Origin: JBJYKD01 sp049310025 | Lineage (GTDB): Bacteria; Bacillota; Thermosediminibacteria; Thermosediminibacterales; Tepidanaerobacteraceae | Length of the DNA stretch: 34,259 nt | Assembly (NCBI RefSeq): GCF_049310025.1 | Contig: NZ_JBJYKD010000031.1 | Location: forward strand, 1 to 34,259 | Direction of reading: 5' to 3' | Shown here: one piece after another, positions 28,562-34,259 of the stretch | Layout of the letters: the number at the start of each line of letters is the position of its first letter | How positions within the stretch are numbered: position 1 is the first letter of the stretch | The notes under the pieces: generated by a model | The model's database searches: none | Seen by the model: the letters and a program-made list of their open reading frames with translations, nothing else | What the model was told of the DNA's origin: nothing | Program-made: the position numbers and the translations under genes

Positions 28562-28588
28562 AGAGGCTCATCGGAGCCTCTTATTTTT
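28562..28588 (+). terminator. Rho-independent terminator
   Basis: AGAGGCTC-ATCG-GAGCCTCT forms a perfect 8-bp stem with a tight loop and is followed by TATTTTT. It ends the 130-aa gene. Confidence 0.88.
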
Positions 28589-28607
28589 GTATCAACAATT
28601 TACGACA

Positions 28608-28680
28608 GAAATTTTGGTGCCCCTTCTTTTAAGTCCTTGGGAAGTACATTATAATTTTAACATAAGTAGACAGAATATTC
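28608..28680 (+). promoter_or_regulatory. Candidate promoter, motif B
   Basis: GAAATTTTGGTGCCCC, TTCTTTTAAGTCCTTGGG and ACATTATAATTTTAAC lie 25-95 bases before the 82-aa gene. The same order (GAAAATTTTGG, GCCCTCTTTTAAGTTGC, AGGAAGCATCTTAAAATA) occurs at the right terminal repeat. TATAAT is a good -10 box. See also 3335-3420. Confidence 0.55.
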
Positions 28681-28703
28681 CAACACGGGAAGGAGGTGCT
28701 ACC

Positions 28704-28952
28704 TTGACCAAACGTGAAACACTCAAAAGAGTGCGAGACATCATCCGATGTCTGGAACACCAACAAACGCTACCTGCAGAGACAACCTGTTCTGTGGTAG
28801 CTGCGAAGAAGCTGGGGATGCTCGTGAAAGAGGCTCCAGCTTCTCTCGTTTACGACCTTTCCTGCATTCACAGCCAGCTTCTGCACTCCGGAGACGACGC
28901 AGGCACTGTCCTGAACCGGCTGAAGCAATTACTACATAGCGACAGGAGGTGA
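28704..28952 (+). CDS. Conserved small helical protein, 82 aa (right copy)
   Basis: The TTG start at 28704 follows GAAGGAGGTGCTACC; the matching left gene has ATG at the same place, which fixes the start. The protein is a close copy of 3064-3309 with one extra residue near position 26 and a changed C-terminal end (GDDAGTVLNRLKQLL). It is followed after five bases by the coiled-coil gene. No domain recognised. Confidence 0.75.
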   Translation: MTKRETLKRVRDIIRCLEHQQTLPAETTCSVVAAKKLGMLVKEAPASLVYDLSCIHSQLLHSGDDAGTVLNRLKQLLHSDRR

Positions 28953-28957
28953 TTACT

Positions 28958-29302
28958 GTGGCAGCGAGAGCCAAGAGCGAGCAGGTTGAACCCAAGCAGT
29001 CTTTAGTAATTCCAGCGGGTAATACTCCACCGGAGTTGCAAGCATTACGGTCAAAAAGAGATGCTTTCCGTGCTAACCTTCAGTACGCCATCAAGCAGGA
29101 AGAAACCTATCGCGAGAAGTTTGAAGCTGGCGACGAACTGGCAGAACTGAAGATGCTGGAACAAAGGCTACGGGTTGACTGGTACTCAAAAAAGATTGCC
29201 GAAGTAGAACAGGAAATCCAGCGATACTATCTCAAGCGTAAAGCTGAGAAAAAGGAAATAGAACCTGAACAAGAAAAAGCCAAGAAGGAAGGCGTTGCGT
29301 AA
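28958..29302 (+). CDS. Coiled-coil protein, 114 aa (right copy)
   Basis: The GTG at 28958 follows AGGAGGTGATTACT; a GTG three codons upstream lies inside the ribosome binding site and is rejected. The product is nearly the same as the left copy at 2713-3057 (about eight substitutions by eye), with the same Pro-rich start, helical centre and charged tail. Function unknown. Confidence 0.75.
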   Translation: MAARAKSEQVEPKQSLVIPAGNTPPELQALRSKRDAFRANLQYAIKQEETYREKFEAGDELAELKMLEQRLRVDWYSKKIAEVEQEIQRYYLKRKAEKKEIEPEQEKAKKEGVA

Positions 29303-29325
29303 AGAAAAGCGTGGCGCCTTATGGT
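29288..29325 (+). terminator. Hairpin at the end of the coiled-coil gene
   Basis: AAGGCG near the last codons and CGCCTT after the stop pair, followed by ATGGTTTTTCTC. It corresponds to 2693-2727 of the left arm. The T run is not perfect, so this may be an attenuator. Confidence 0.4.
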
Positions 29326-29430
29326 TTTTCTCTCTTGCAAACCAATTATACGACTCTATGCCCTACGGAACTTCTTTTCTTAATACTTTTATACTCCGGG
29401 AGGCATAAGCAACTTTCTTGGGAGGTGATA
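29325..29430 (+). promoter_or_regulatory. Conserved upstream region, motif A copy
   Basis: About 100 non-coding bases are nearly unchanged from 2590-2690 of the left arm, more so than parts of the flanking genes. They contain TTGCAAACCAATTATACGAC, CTCTATGCCC, GGAACTTCTTTTC and TTTTATACTCC, then GGGAGGTG. Confidence 0.5.
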
Positions 29431-29432
29431 CC

Positions 29433-29636
29433 ATGACGAAAGTGCGTACCTGCAAGACCTGCCCTCTCTACAGTAGAGAGCTTTCCCGCTGCCGGATGGG
29501 ATTCGTTAACCCTCCCACCAAAAGGGCTACCGCGGAAACGGTGGCTGCCTTCGGCAGTGACTACGTCTGCCATTACAACCGGTGGAAAAACGGGAACTCC
29601 TCCCTTTACCTACCTGCGGGAGTGATGAGCCAGTGA
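29433..29636 (+). CDS. Small Cys-rich protein (right copy)
   Basis: 67 aa from ATG 29433. CKTCPLY, CRMGFVNPPTKRAT and DYVCHYNRW are as in the left copy (2391-2582), while the C-terminus (NSSLYLPAGVMSQ) differs. The stop overlaps the next start in a GTGA tetrad, suggesting coupled translation. Possible zinc site; function unknown. Confidence 0.7.
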   Translation: MTKVRTCKTCPLYSRELSRCRMGFVNPPTKRATAETVAAFGSDYVCHYNRWKNGNSSLYLPAGVMSQ

Positions 29637-29794
29637 CCAACCGGTGGGCGATATTCGGTACCAGATCCGACGGCACTTCCTTTCTGGCAGGCTGCCAGAC
29701 TTACAAGACCAAAGAAGCAGCGGAGGAGCGGTTGCTTCCCCTGCGCCAGATTTTCAAAGCCAGAGGGGTTACCCTCTACATCAGGCCGTTCTAA
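29633..29794 (+). CDS. Hypothetical 53-aa protein, right arm only
   Basis: The GTG at 29633 overlaps the preceding stop. The product reads (M)TNRWAIFGTRSDGTSFLAG, then a helix KTKEAAEERLLPLRQIF and a final strand VTLYIRPF. This looks like a small alpha/beta domain. An upstream ATG (29582) gives an extension that lies within the preceding gene and is less likely. Function unknown. Confidence 0.55.
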   Translation: MTNRWAIFGTRSDGTSFLAGCQTYKTKEAAEERLLPLRQIFKARGVTLYIRPF

Positions 29795-29809
29795 GGAGGT
29801 GAACTTACA

Positions 29810-29953
29810 ATGACCGGCTGGGAACTGCTGGAGGAATTTGAAGACTTCCTCGGGCGTGACGTTGACCCTGATAGTGAAGAATTTAACGCTCTCCTGGATG
29901 CCCTCGGCTTTGAACCTGATGAAGTGCAAGACCTGGACGATGAAATTCTGTGA
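29810..29953 (+). CDS. Small acidic protein, 47 aa
   Basis: The frame reads MTGWELLEEFEDFLGRDVDP, SEEFNALLDALGFEP and ends DEVQDLDDEIL. It has AAGGAGGTGAACTTACA at ideal distance and follows the 53-aa gene by 15 bases. About a third of the residues are Asp or Glu. It may mimic DNA or bind a basic partner, but this is only a guess. No copy in the left arm. Confidence 0.6.
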   Translation: MTGWELLEEFEDFLGRDVDPDSEEFNALLDALGFEPDEVQDLDDEIL

Positions 29954-30045
29954 GAGGGAGGAATTACCTTTGTCAAGGGCGAAATTGTTACATGTTTCCT
30001 GTTGATGCGATGATATTCGACTTCTATTGCAATAGGAGGTTAAAA

Positions 30046-31317
30046 ATGAGGCGCTTGCTTTTCCTTGCTTTAATTGTGATGATTACCGTGGCCGGTGGTT
30101 TTGCACTGCCGGCCTTCGCTCAGGAACAGCAGAAAATTCCCGTCCTGATTGACGGGCTGCCGGTTACCTTTGACGTGCAGCCGGTCATCCAGAACGGGCG
30201 CACCCTGGTTCCCTTCCGAGCGATAGCGGAAGCGTTGAACGTAAAGGTTACCTGGGACGGCACTACTCAAACCATAAGTGCTACGGACGGGAAAACCTCT
30301 ATCCGGCTCCAGATTGGGAATAAGACCGCCTACCGCAATAACTCCCCTATCCTCCTTGACGTTCCTCCGCAAATTCTTAACGGCAGGACGATGATACCGT
30401 TGCGGTTCTTCAGCGAAGCCCTTAATTGTAAGGTGGATTGGGATAACTCGATTAACGGGGTCAGGATTACCTCCCCGCCCAAAGAGATGGCGGTAATCGG
30501 GTTCTACGCCCTGGGCGACAGCAAGACCAGCAGTTGGACTAACCTCTTTAGGAAGCCGTACCCGGAAACTGCCAGCGGAAACACCGATGTAGTAGCTGAA
30601 CTGGCGCTGGGCTGGTACAGTCTGGACAAAGGTGGCAACCTCCTGACCAAAAGCCGAACAGGCTGGCAAAGGCCGGATAGTTGGGAGAAGGTGCTGGAAG
30701 CAGCTAGGGAGTACAACCTGAAAACCGAAATGGTGGTCCACGTGACTGACGGTGACGGCACGATTTCGTCCCTGTTAACGGATGAGGCTGCCATGACCAG
30801 GGCGGTTAATGGTATAATGGGAGAAGCGGTACTGTACCAAGGAGTAAACCTAGACTTTGAGGGTTTGGGTTACCGAGATGACGGCGAGCAGTTAAAGGCC
30901 GTGCAGGACGATTTTACCAAGTTTGTCCGCCTCTTAGCGGAACAGGTGAGGACCGCTAACCTCACACTGACCCTCACTCTCCACGCTCCCAACAGCGCCT
31001 ATCAGGGTTACGATTACAAGGCGCTGGGAGAGATCGCTGACCGGATTATCGTCATGGCCTACGACTATGGTTCTAAGCCGGAGCCGGTAAGCCTTGTCAC
31101 GCAAGCTGTGGAAATGGCTAGGGCTTCTGTTCCGCCGGAAAAGCTAGTGCTTGGAATTTCTGCTTCCTCGGAAACACCGGAGAGCATTCTAATCAAAGTG
31201 GGCATCGCCAAGCGATACGGCCTTGACGGTATCGCCATCTGGCGGTTAGGTCTGGTGACCGGTGAAATGTGGGACGCATTGAGGTCTACCGTAATACCGA
31301 GGAGGTACCCTCGGTAA
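30046..31317 (+). CDS. Secreted copper-amine-oxidase-N domain / GH18-like protein (right copy)
   Basis: The start is ATG 30046 after AATAGGAGGTTAAAA; an earlier in-frame start at 29950 overlaps the preceding gene and would put the signal peptide inside the chain. A signal peptide covers residues 1-26 or so (FALPAFA-Q). The copper amine oxidase-like domain covers about 30-140 and the GH18-like part about 150-420, with VNLDFEG as likely catalytic motif and MAYDYG later. The protein is clearly related to 79-1353 but less alike than the inner arm genes are. It probably acts on cell-wall or other glycans outside the cell. Confidence 0.85.
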   Translation: MRRLLFLALIVMITVAGGFALPAFAQEQQKIPVLIDGLPVTFDVQPVIQNGRTLVPFRAIAEALNVKVTWDGTTQTISATDGKTSIRLQIGNKTAYRNNSPILLDVPPQILNGRTMIPLRFFSEALNCKVDWDNSINGVRITSPPKEMAVIGFYALGDSKTSSWTNLFRKPYPETASGNTDVVAELALGWYSLDKGGNLLTKSRTGWQRPDSWEKVLEAAREYNLKTEMVVHVTDGDGTISSLLTDEAAMTRAVNGIMGEAVLYQGVNLDFEGLGYRDDGEQLKAVQDDFTKFVRLLAEQVRTANLTLTLTLHAPNSAYQGYDYKALGEIADRIIVMAYDYGSKPEPVSLVTQAVEMARASVPPEKLVLGISASSETPESILIKVGIAKRYGLDGIAIWRLGLVTGEMWDALRSTVIPRRYPR

Positions 31318-31408
31318 GGGTGTCAAAGATTTTGCGGGAAGCGGAACAAAATACCAGGGTTGTGCGTCTATACTTTTTGGAGAAAAAATTTTTAGGGAGG
31401 TTTTGCCT

Positions 31409-32197
31409 GTGAAGAAGAAATGGTGGTTATCCCTTTTGCTTGGAGTACTTCTGATAGCCATTTTACCAAGTAGTGTTATGGCAGAACAACCAATTATTAT
31501 AACTTTTAACGGTGAGCAGCTCCAGTTTGATGTCCCACCGGTTCTTGAGAACGGGCGGGTGCTAGTGCCACTTCGAGTTATCTTTGAGAGTTTGGGCGCA
31601 ACCGTGGATTGGGATGGTGTTACTAGTACCGTAACGGCAACTCAGGGCAGTAATATTGTCAAACTAACTATTGGTAAAAGTACGGCCTTCAAAAATGGAG
31701 TTACAATAGAACTTGACGTACCACCTAAGGTAGTAGAAGGAAGAACTTTAGTACCTGTAAGGTTCGTTTCAGAAGCAATGGGAGCAAATGTACGGTGGGA
31801 CGCAGAAAAGAACGAGGTTATAATTGCCTATTTGAAGGGTTTATTGTCCAATTCAGCTTTTAGAATAAAGAGTTTCGTTGAGTGGGCCGAGGCAATTTAT
31901 AGTGGCGAACCTAATCCTGAGTCTGCCAATAAATGGATAGCAGAGCAAAATAGACAAGTTGAAGGATCATATAAAGCTATCCAGAATCATTATCAGTTTT
32001 TCAGAAAGCAATGGGGTAATCAAATAAATAACGATAGTTTATTGCAGGCAGTTGACAATAATTATCAGCAAGCCGTTAAGTATATGAGTTACCATACAGT
32101 AGTTAACGCTATTATTTTTGACCATCCTGATGCCTCCGATCAACTTCAAAAGATAGCTGAAGCTTTCCTGGAATGGTCAAAGTTGGATATAAGATAA
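31409..32197 (+). CDS. Secreted copper-amine-oxidase-N domain protein
   Basis: The GTG at 31409 follows AGGGAGGTTTTGCCT (262 aa). A signal peptide of about 25 residues (LLGVLLIAILPSSVMA) is followed by the doubled stalk motif at about 30-140: NGRVLVPLRVIFESLGATV and GRTLVPVRFVSEAMGANVRW. The C-terminal half (about 150-262) is helical and unrelated to GH18. It could be a surface or adhesion protein. It is lower in GC than the gene before it. No left-arm copy. Confidence 0.8.
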   Translation: MKKKWWLSLLLGVLLIAILPSSVMAEQPIIITFNGEQLQFDVPPVLENGRVLVPLRVIFESLGATVDWDGVTSTVTATQGSNIVKLTIGKSTAFKNGVTIELDVPPKVVEGRTLVPVRFVSEAMGANVRWDAEKNEVIIAYLKGLLSNSAFRIKSFVEWAEAIYSGEPNPESANKWIAEQNRQVEGSYKAIQNHYQFFRKQWGNQINNDSLLQAVDNNYQQAVKYMSYHTVVNAIIFDHPDASDQLQKIAEAFLEWSKLDIR

Positions 32198-32230
32198 ATA
32201 CCGCAAAAAGATTCGTGATAAACAAAGGAG

Positions 32231-32262
32231 AGCGCACCATATTAACGGTGCGCTGGGAGTTT
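32231..32262. terminator. Shared terminator of convergent genes
   Basis: AGCGCACC and GGTGCGCT form a perfect 8-bp stem with loop ATATTAAC, followed by GGGAGTTTTTAA on the plus strand. It lies between two convergent genes. The minus-strand side lacks a good T run. Confidence 0.75.
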
Positions 32263-32895
32263 TTAACGGATGTCAAGGTTTATATTCTCGTTGTAATAAG
32301 CATTATAGGTAGTTACTGATATCCACGGTTGCCCAGAAGGACTCGTTTCATTTGTTGCTACGCAGTTAGAAGGAGTCGCATTAACAAAAGTAGTAGGCGT
32401 TCCAACTAGCGTGGTTGTCCACCGGTTATTGTTAGCGTTAGCCGAGCCCCCAGAAGGTACCAATAAGGTGGAGACACGTCGAACTTTTTGTCCAGAACCG
32501 TCGTATCTAATTCCATTAACTGTAAACTCGTTATAATATAAAAGTGTACCGCTAGAACTATAGACATAGCATTTAATATAGCCGTCTTCAGCAGCAATTA
32601 ATAGCCTATATGTCGAACCTGGACTAAAGGTATAACCTGATATCCACTGCCAATCGCTCCCACCTACATAAATACTACGGTAGATACCATATTGTGTACT
32701 ATAGCCTTCAGATGGTTTTAATCCAAAACCAAATTCAAAGTCGAAGGTTGAGCCATCACAGCCGAGGTATTCATACAATGCAGCACCTGTTCCCAGAGCT
32801 ACGTCACTCAGTGACGGTAAAGTAATTGTTGCCTCGATTTTCCGATAACCAGTCGAGGAAGTCTTTATCCTGCGGTAAGCATAGTCATAGGGCAT
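32263..32895 (-). CDS. Predicted beta-sandwich protein, 210 aa
   Basis: ATG follows TAGGAGGGAACATTT. The protein is rich in Tyr, Ser, Thr, Gly and Asn, with alternating strands (YRKIEATITLPSLSDVALG, FDFEFGFGLKPSEG, YRLLIAAEDGYIKCYVYSS), as in lectin-like or concanavalin-type jelly rolls. No signal peptide is visible at this start. The style recalls secreted sheath or fibre proteins, but no family is identified with confidence. It may be co-transcribed with the sigma region-4 gene 88 bases upstream. Confidence 0.6.
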   Translation of the reverse strand: MPYDYAYRRIKTSSTGYRKIEATITLPSLSDVALGTGAALYEYLGCDGSTFDFEFGFGLKPSEGYSTQYGIYRSIYVGGSDWQWISGYTFSPGSTYRLLIAAEDGYIKCYVYSSSGTLLYYNEFTVNGIRYDGSGQKVRRVSTLLVPSGGSANANNNRWTTTLVGTPTTFVNATPSNCVATNETSPSGQPWISVTTYNAYYNENINLDIR

Positions 32896-32983
32896 AAATG
32901 TTCCCTCCTAACTTAAAGATTTACGAAACAAGACATTCTACTCCCTGCCTTCGGGTATGGGGTTGTCCGTCCTGGATGAGGCT

Positions 32984-33367
32984 CTACTTGGCGGTGGGCT
33001 CGTCCAGGACAAAATGTTTCCTTAACCTGTTCAACGCTCGCTCTTTCAATCGGTGTACGACCGGTTGTGATATTCCCAACTGTTCAGCTACCTCCCGCTC
33101 TGTACGTCCCTCCAGGACCGTTGCCGTAATGACTTTTTGCTGCTGTGGCGTCAGCACCGTGAGGGCTTCCTGAAGGAATACAGAGTCCTCTACTTCGGCC
33201 AAAATGTCATCTGTGCCGGCTACGGTATCGAGCATCTCTGTCATCTCATCTTCGGCTTCTTGACTGAGTAGGTTGTTAAGGATTAGTAGTTCGTGCTCCC
33301 GTAGCCGCTTATGCTTTTTCGCTAGCCTGATAGCTTCGTGTCGTAGGCCGGTTAAAAACCAGGCCAT
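32984..33367 (-). CDS. Sigma-70 region 4 protein (one half of a split sigma factor)
   Basis: Residues about 72-120 are a standard sigma region 4 helix-turn-helix (LTPQQQKVITATVLEGRTER, EVAEQLGISQPVVHRLKERA, LNRLRKHF), which recognises the -35 box. Residues 1-45 are helical and basic; no region 2 is present. ATG 33367 has no good ribosome binding site. A strong GGAGGTGG and ATG lie about 60 bases upstream in another frame, which stops after six codons (ACC TGA C), and then this frame continues open (DIYDDVEEARIM). So the N-terminus may be longer by way of a frameshift. The region-2 gene lies upstream on the same strand. Confidence 0.75.
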   Translation of the reverse strand: MAWFLTGLRHEAIRLAKKHKRLREHELLILNNLLSQEAEDEMTEMLDTVAGTDDILAEVEDSVFLQEALTVLTPQQQKVITATVLEGRTEREVAEQLGISQPVVHRLKERALNRLRKHFVLDEPTAK

Positions 33368-33470
33368 AATCCGGGCTTCTTCAACGTCGTCGTAGATGTC
33401 AGGTGTAAGGAGTCATCATCGTCCACCTCCTTCCAGCTTGTCTAACCTGCCCTCTACTACATAAAGAGAA

Positions 33471-33505
33471 AATAGGGGGGCGTTTTAATACCCCCCCTAC
33501 CAAAA
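33471..33505 (-). terminator. Rho-independent terminator after the region-2 gene
   Basis: TAGGGGGG and CCCCCCCTA form a GC-only stem with a 10-base loop. On the minus strand a short run TATTTTC follows. It would separate the region-2 gene from the region-4 gene or reduce read-through. Confidence 0.7.
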
Positions 33506-33516
33506 AAATTCTTGAG

Positions 33517-33768
33517 TTATTTCTGATAGTCGCTTTTACGGGAGAAGTACCTGTTTAGCTCATCCCTACCCCACGTGGTATTGGGCTGGTAGCGGTAAAC
33601 GGCTTCTATTATCCAAGTCATCAAATCGGAGCAGGCCTCCTCGTATCCTAGCTGACGGCTGTATTTCTTGACGATTGGAATGAAGCGTTTAACAACCTGG
33701 GTCATAGCTTCTTCATTACCACTCTTAGCTAAAGTAATCAGTTCTCGTAGTTTCGGTTTTCTTTGCAT
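33517..33768 (-). CDS. Sigma region 2-like protein (other half of a split sigma factor)
   Basis: The ATG at 33768 follows GTGGAGGTGGCAAAAC; the longer frame upstream lacks a binding site. The 83-aa product reads KLRELITLAKSGNEEAMTQV, then KRFIPIVKKYSRQLG and CSDLMTWIIEAVYRYQP. This is the pattern of the first helices of sigma factors and related mobile-element regulators (L..AK.GN.EA....I..F.P.I.K), where region 2 binds core polymerase and the -10 box. It has no region 4. Split sigma factors are known, for example SigO-RsoA of Bacillus subtilis. A c-di-GMP riboswitch and terminator lie directly upstream. Confidence 0.75.
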   Translation of the reverse strand: MQRKPKLRELITLAKSGNEEAMTQVVKRFIPIVKKYSRQLGYEEACSDLMTWIIEAVYRYQPNTTWGRDELNRYFSRKSDYQK

Positions 33769-33789
33769 GTTTTGCCACCTCCACAAAGG

Positions 33790-33827
33790 AAAAAAGACCT
33801 ACCACACTTTGGCAGACGGCAGGTCTT
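33790..33827 (-). terminator. Riboswitch expression-platform terminator
   Basis: On the minus strand AAGACCTGCC and GGTAGGTCTT form a 10-bp stem (one G-U pair) followed directly by TTTT, 22 bases upstream of the region-2 gene start. It lies just after the aptamer, as in transcription-controlling riboswitches. Confidence 0.85.
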
Positions 33828-33837
33828 AGACTTCTGC

Positions 33838-33925
33838 AGCAGCGGCAGTCAGGCTATCATAGTGCTGGGAAGCACCTTAGACCCTATAGCTTTGCGTCCC
33901 CACCTTTCAATGGGTTTGCCCTTAA
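33838..33925 (-). promoter_or_regulatory. c-di-GMP-I (GEMM) riboswitch aptamer
   Basis: On the minus strand the conserved core GGGCAAACC is followed by a stem closed by a GAAA tetraloop (CCCATT-GAAA-GGTGGG) and GGACGCAAAGC. A second stem closed by GCTAT/ATAGC follows, with GGGTCTAAGG and the inner hairpin GTGC-TTCCCA-GCAC. The aptamer ends with GACTGCCGCT, which pairs back to the start. This is the GEMM-I pattern. It senses cyclic di-GMP and should control the sigma region-2 gene through the terminator at 33790-33827. Whether c-di-GMP turns it on or off cannot be read from the sequence alone. Confidence 0.93.
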
Positions 33926-33975
33926 CGTAGGTATTCGGTTTTCGTTAGAGAAGCGCGGAACCTTCACCTCCTTAC

Positions 33976-34001
33976 ATCCGTCTATTTATTAAGACGAATG
34001 G
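33976..34001. repeat. Imperfect palindrome upstream of the riboswitch
   Basis: CATCCGTCT and AGACGAATG form an inverted repeat with one mismatch around ATTTATTA. It lies upstream of the aptamer, close to where its promoter should be, so it may be an operator. An AAGGAGGTGAAGG stretch next to it looks like a ribosome binding site, but no good frame follows. Confidence 0.45.
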
Positions 34002-34182
34002 TAGGTCAAAATGGTTCCATATACTGGAAAGAAGTCATCGTCTTTTTCTAATGTCGTTCGTCAAATACATTCCTTATGATGGAAAAGGCAAATAACTTGT
34101 CCATCCCGTGAATATGATGGTAATTAGATATGGATTTTATTTACCAAAATTGGCCGTGTCGAATTATGTAGAAAATTTTGGA
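34002..34182. other. Non-coding region before the right terminal repeat
   Basis: No convincing gene is seen. A 14-codon frame beginning ATGTCGTTCGTC (MSFVKYIPYDGKGK) shares its first four codons with the 441-aa genes, probably by chance. The end (GAAAATTTTGG) is the beginning of a motif B copy that continues into the terminal repeat. Confidence 0.4.
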
Positions 34183-34259
34183 AGCCCTCTTTTAAGTTGC
34201 TAGGAAGCATCTTAAAATATAAACATAGAGCTAATAAGTACGGTGTAGGAGGTGAATGC
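34183..34259. repeat. Terminal inverted repeat, right copy
   Basis: Exact inverted copy of bases 1-77. It holds CTCTTTTAAGTTGC, AGGAAGCATCTTAAAATA, then GTAGGAGGTG and an ATG at 34256-34258, so an outward gene begins at the very edge of the window. Since the same gene start is present at the left edge, the two gene copies outside must be identical at least at their beginning. Confidence 0.95.

Noticed and set aside
29954..30045. Possible 11-codon leader peptide (TTG after GAGGGAGGAATTACC) before the right GH18-like gene
   Set aside because: Good binding site but too short and without a conserved counterpart in the left arm; may be the beginning of a lost gene.
30070..30741. Open frame of 223 codons on the minus strand inside the right GH18-like gene
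   Set aside because: Shadow of a gene whose product is recognised on the plus strand; the left copy has no matching long frame.
34050..34095. Short frame sharing its first codons with the 441-aa gene
   Set aside because: Only four codons agree and there is no ribosome binding site; too little to call a remnant.

Overview
The window looks like a mobile or plasmid-like element (possibly a contig from a larger one) of a thermophilic or anaerobic Firmicute of the Clostridia/Moorellia kind. Reasons: strong AGGAGGTG ribosome binding sites almost everywhere, frequent GTG/TTG starts, secreted proteins with the copper amine oxidase-like N-terminal domain typical of those bacteria, a type III-B CRISPR system, and a GEMM-I c-di-GMP riboswitch. 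No rRNA, tRNA, transposase or integrase was seen. The species assignment is inference.

The layout is near-symmetric. The two ends of the window are a perfect 77-bp inverted repeat (1-77 and 34183-34259). Inside it lie two inverted, homologous arms. The left arm (79-10729) is read on the minus strand and the right arm (23595-34182) mostly on the plus strand. Both arms carry, from centre outwards: a 441-aa protein, an 80-aa protein, a 28-aa membrane peptide, a DUF5659-like protein, a replication protein, an 82-aa protein, a 114-aa coiled-coil protein, a small Cys protein and a secreted GH18-like protein. The replication proteins are unrelated: left a DUF3854/P-loop primase-helicase, right a CHC2-TOPRIM-RepA protein. 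Each is followed by its own repeat-rich, origin-like region (GCTAGC words on the left, GGCCCAA words on the right). The element may therefore have two replication modules.

Between the arms (10730-23594) sits a CRISPR island of lower GC. Two CRISPR arrays of related 30-bp repeats face inwards from the arms, and both appear to use the same arm-end sequence as leader. Between them an operon on the minus strand encodes cmr1 (frameshifted), cas10/cmr2, cmr3, a CARF-wHTH-RelE effector, cmr4, cmr5 and a cmr6 with an added cold-shock domain. Downstream lie a csm5 remnant and a frameshifted cas6 that look like leftovers of a type III-A locus. The island ends with a CARF-HEPN Csx1-type ribonuclease fused to a Csx20-like domain. 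No cas1 or cas2 is present. The effectors suggest cyclic oligoadenylate signalling that triggers two different RNases, one carrying what may be its own off-switch.

The outer right arm (31318-34182) holds a second copper-amine-oxidase-domain protein, a beta-sandwich-like protein, and an apparently split sigma factor: region 2 and region 4 lie in separate genes. The region-2 gene lies behind a c-di-GMP-I riboswitch and terminator. Recurring intergenic motifs in both arms are candidate promoters of the element and could be targets of this sigma factor (inference).
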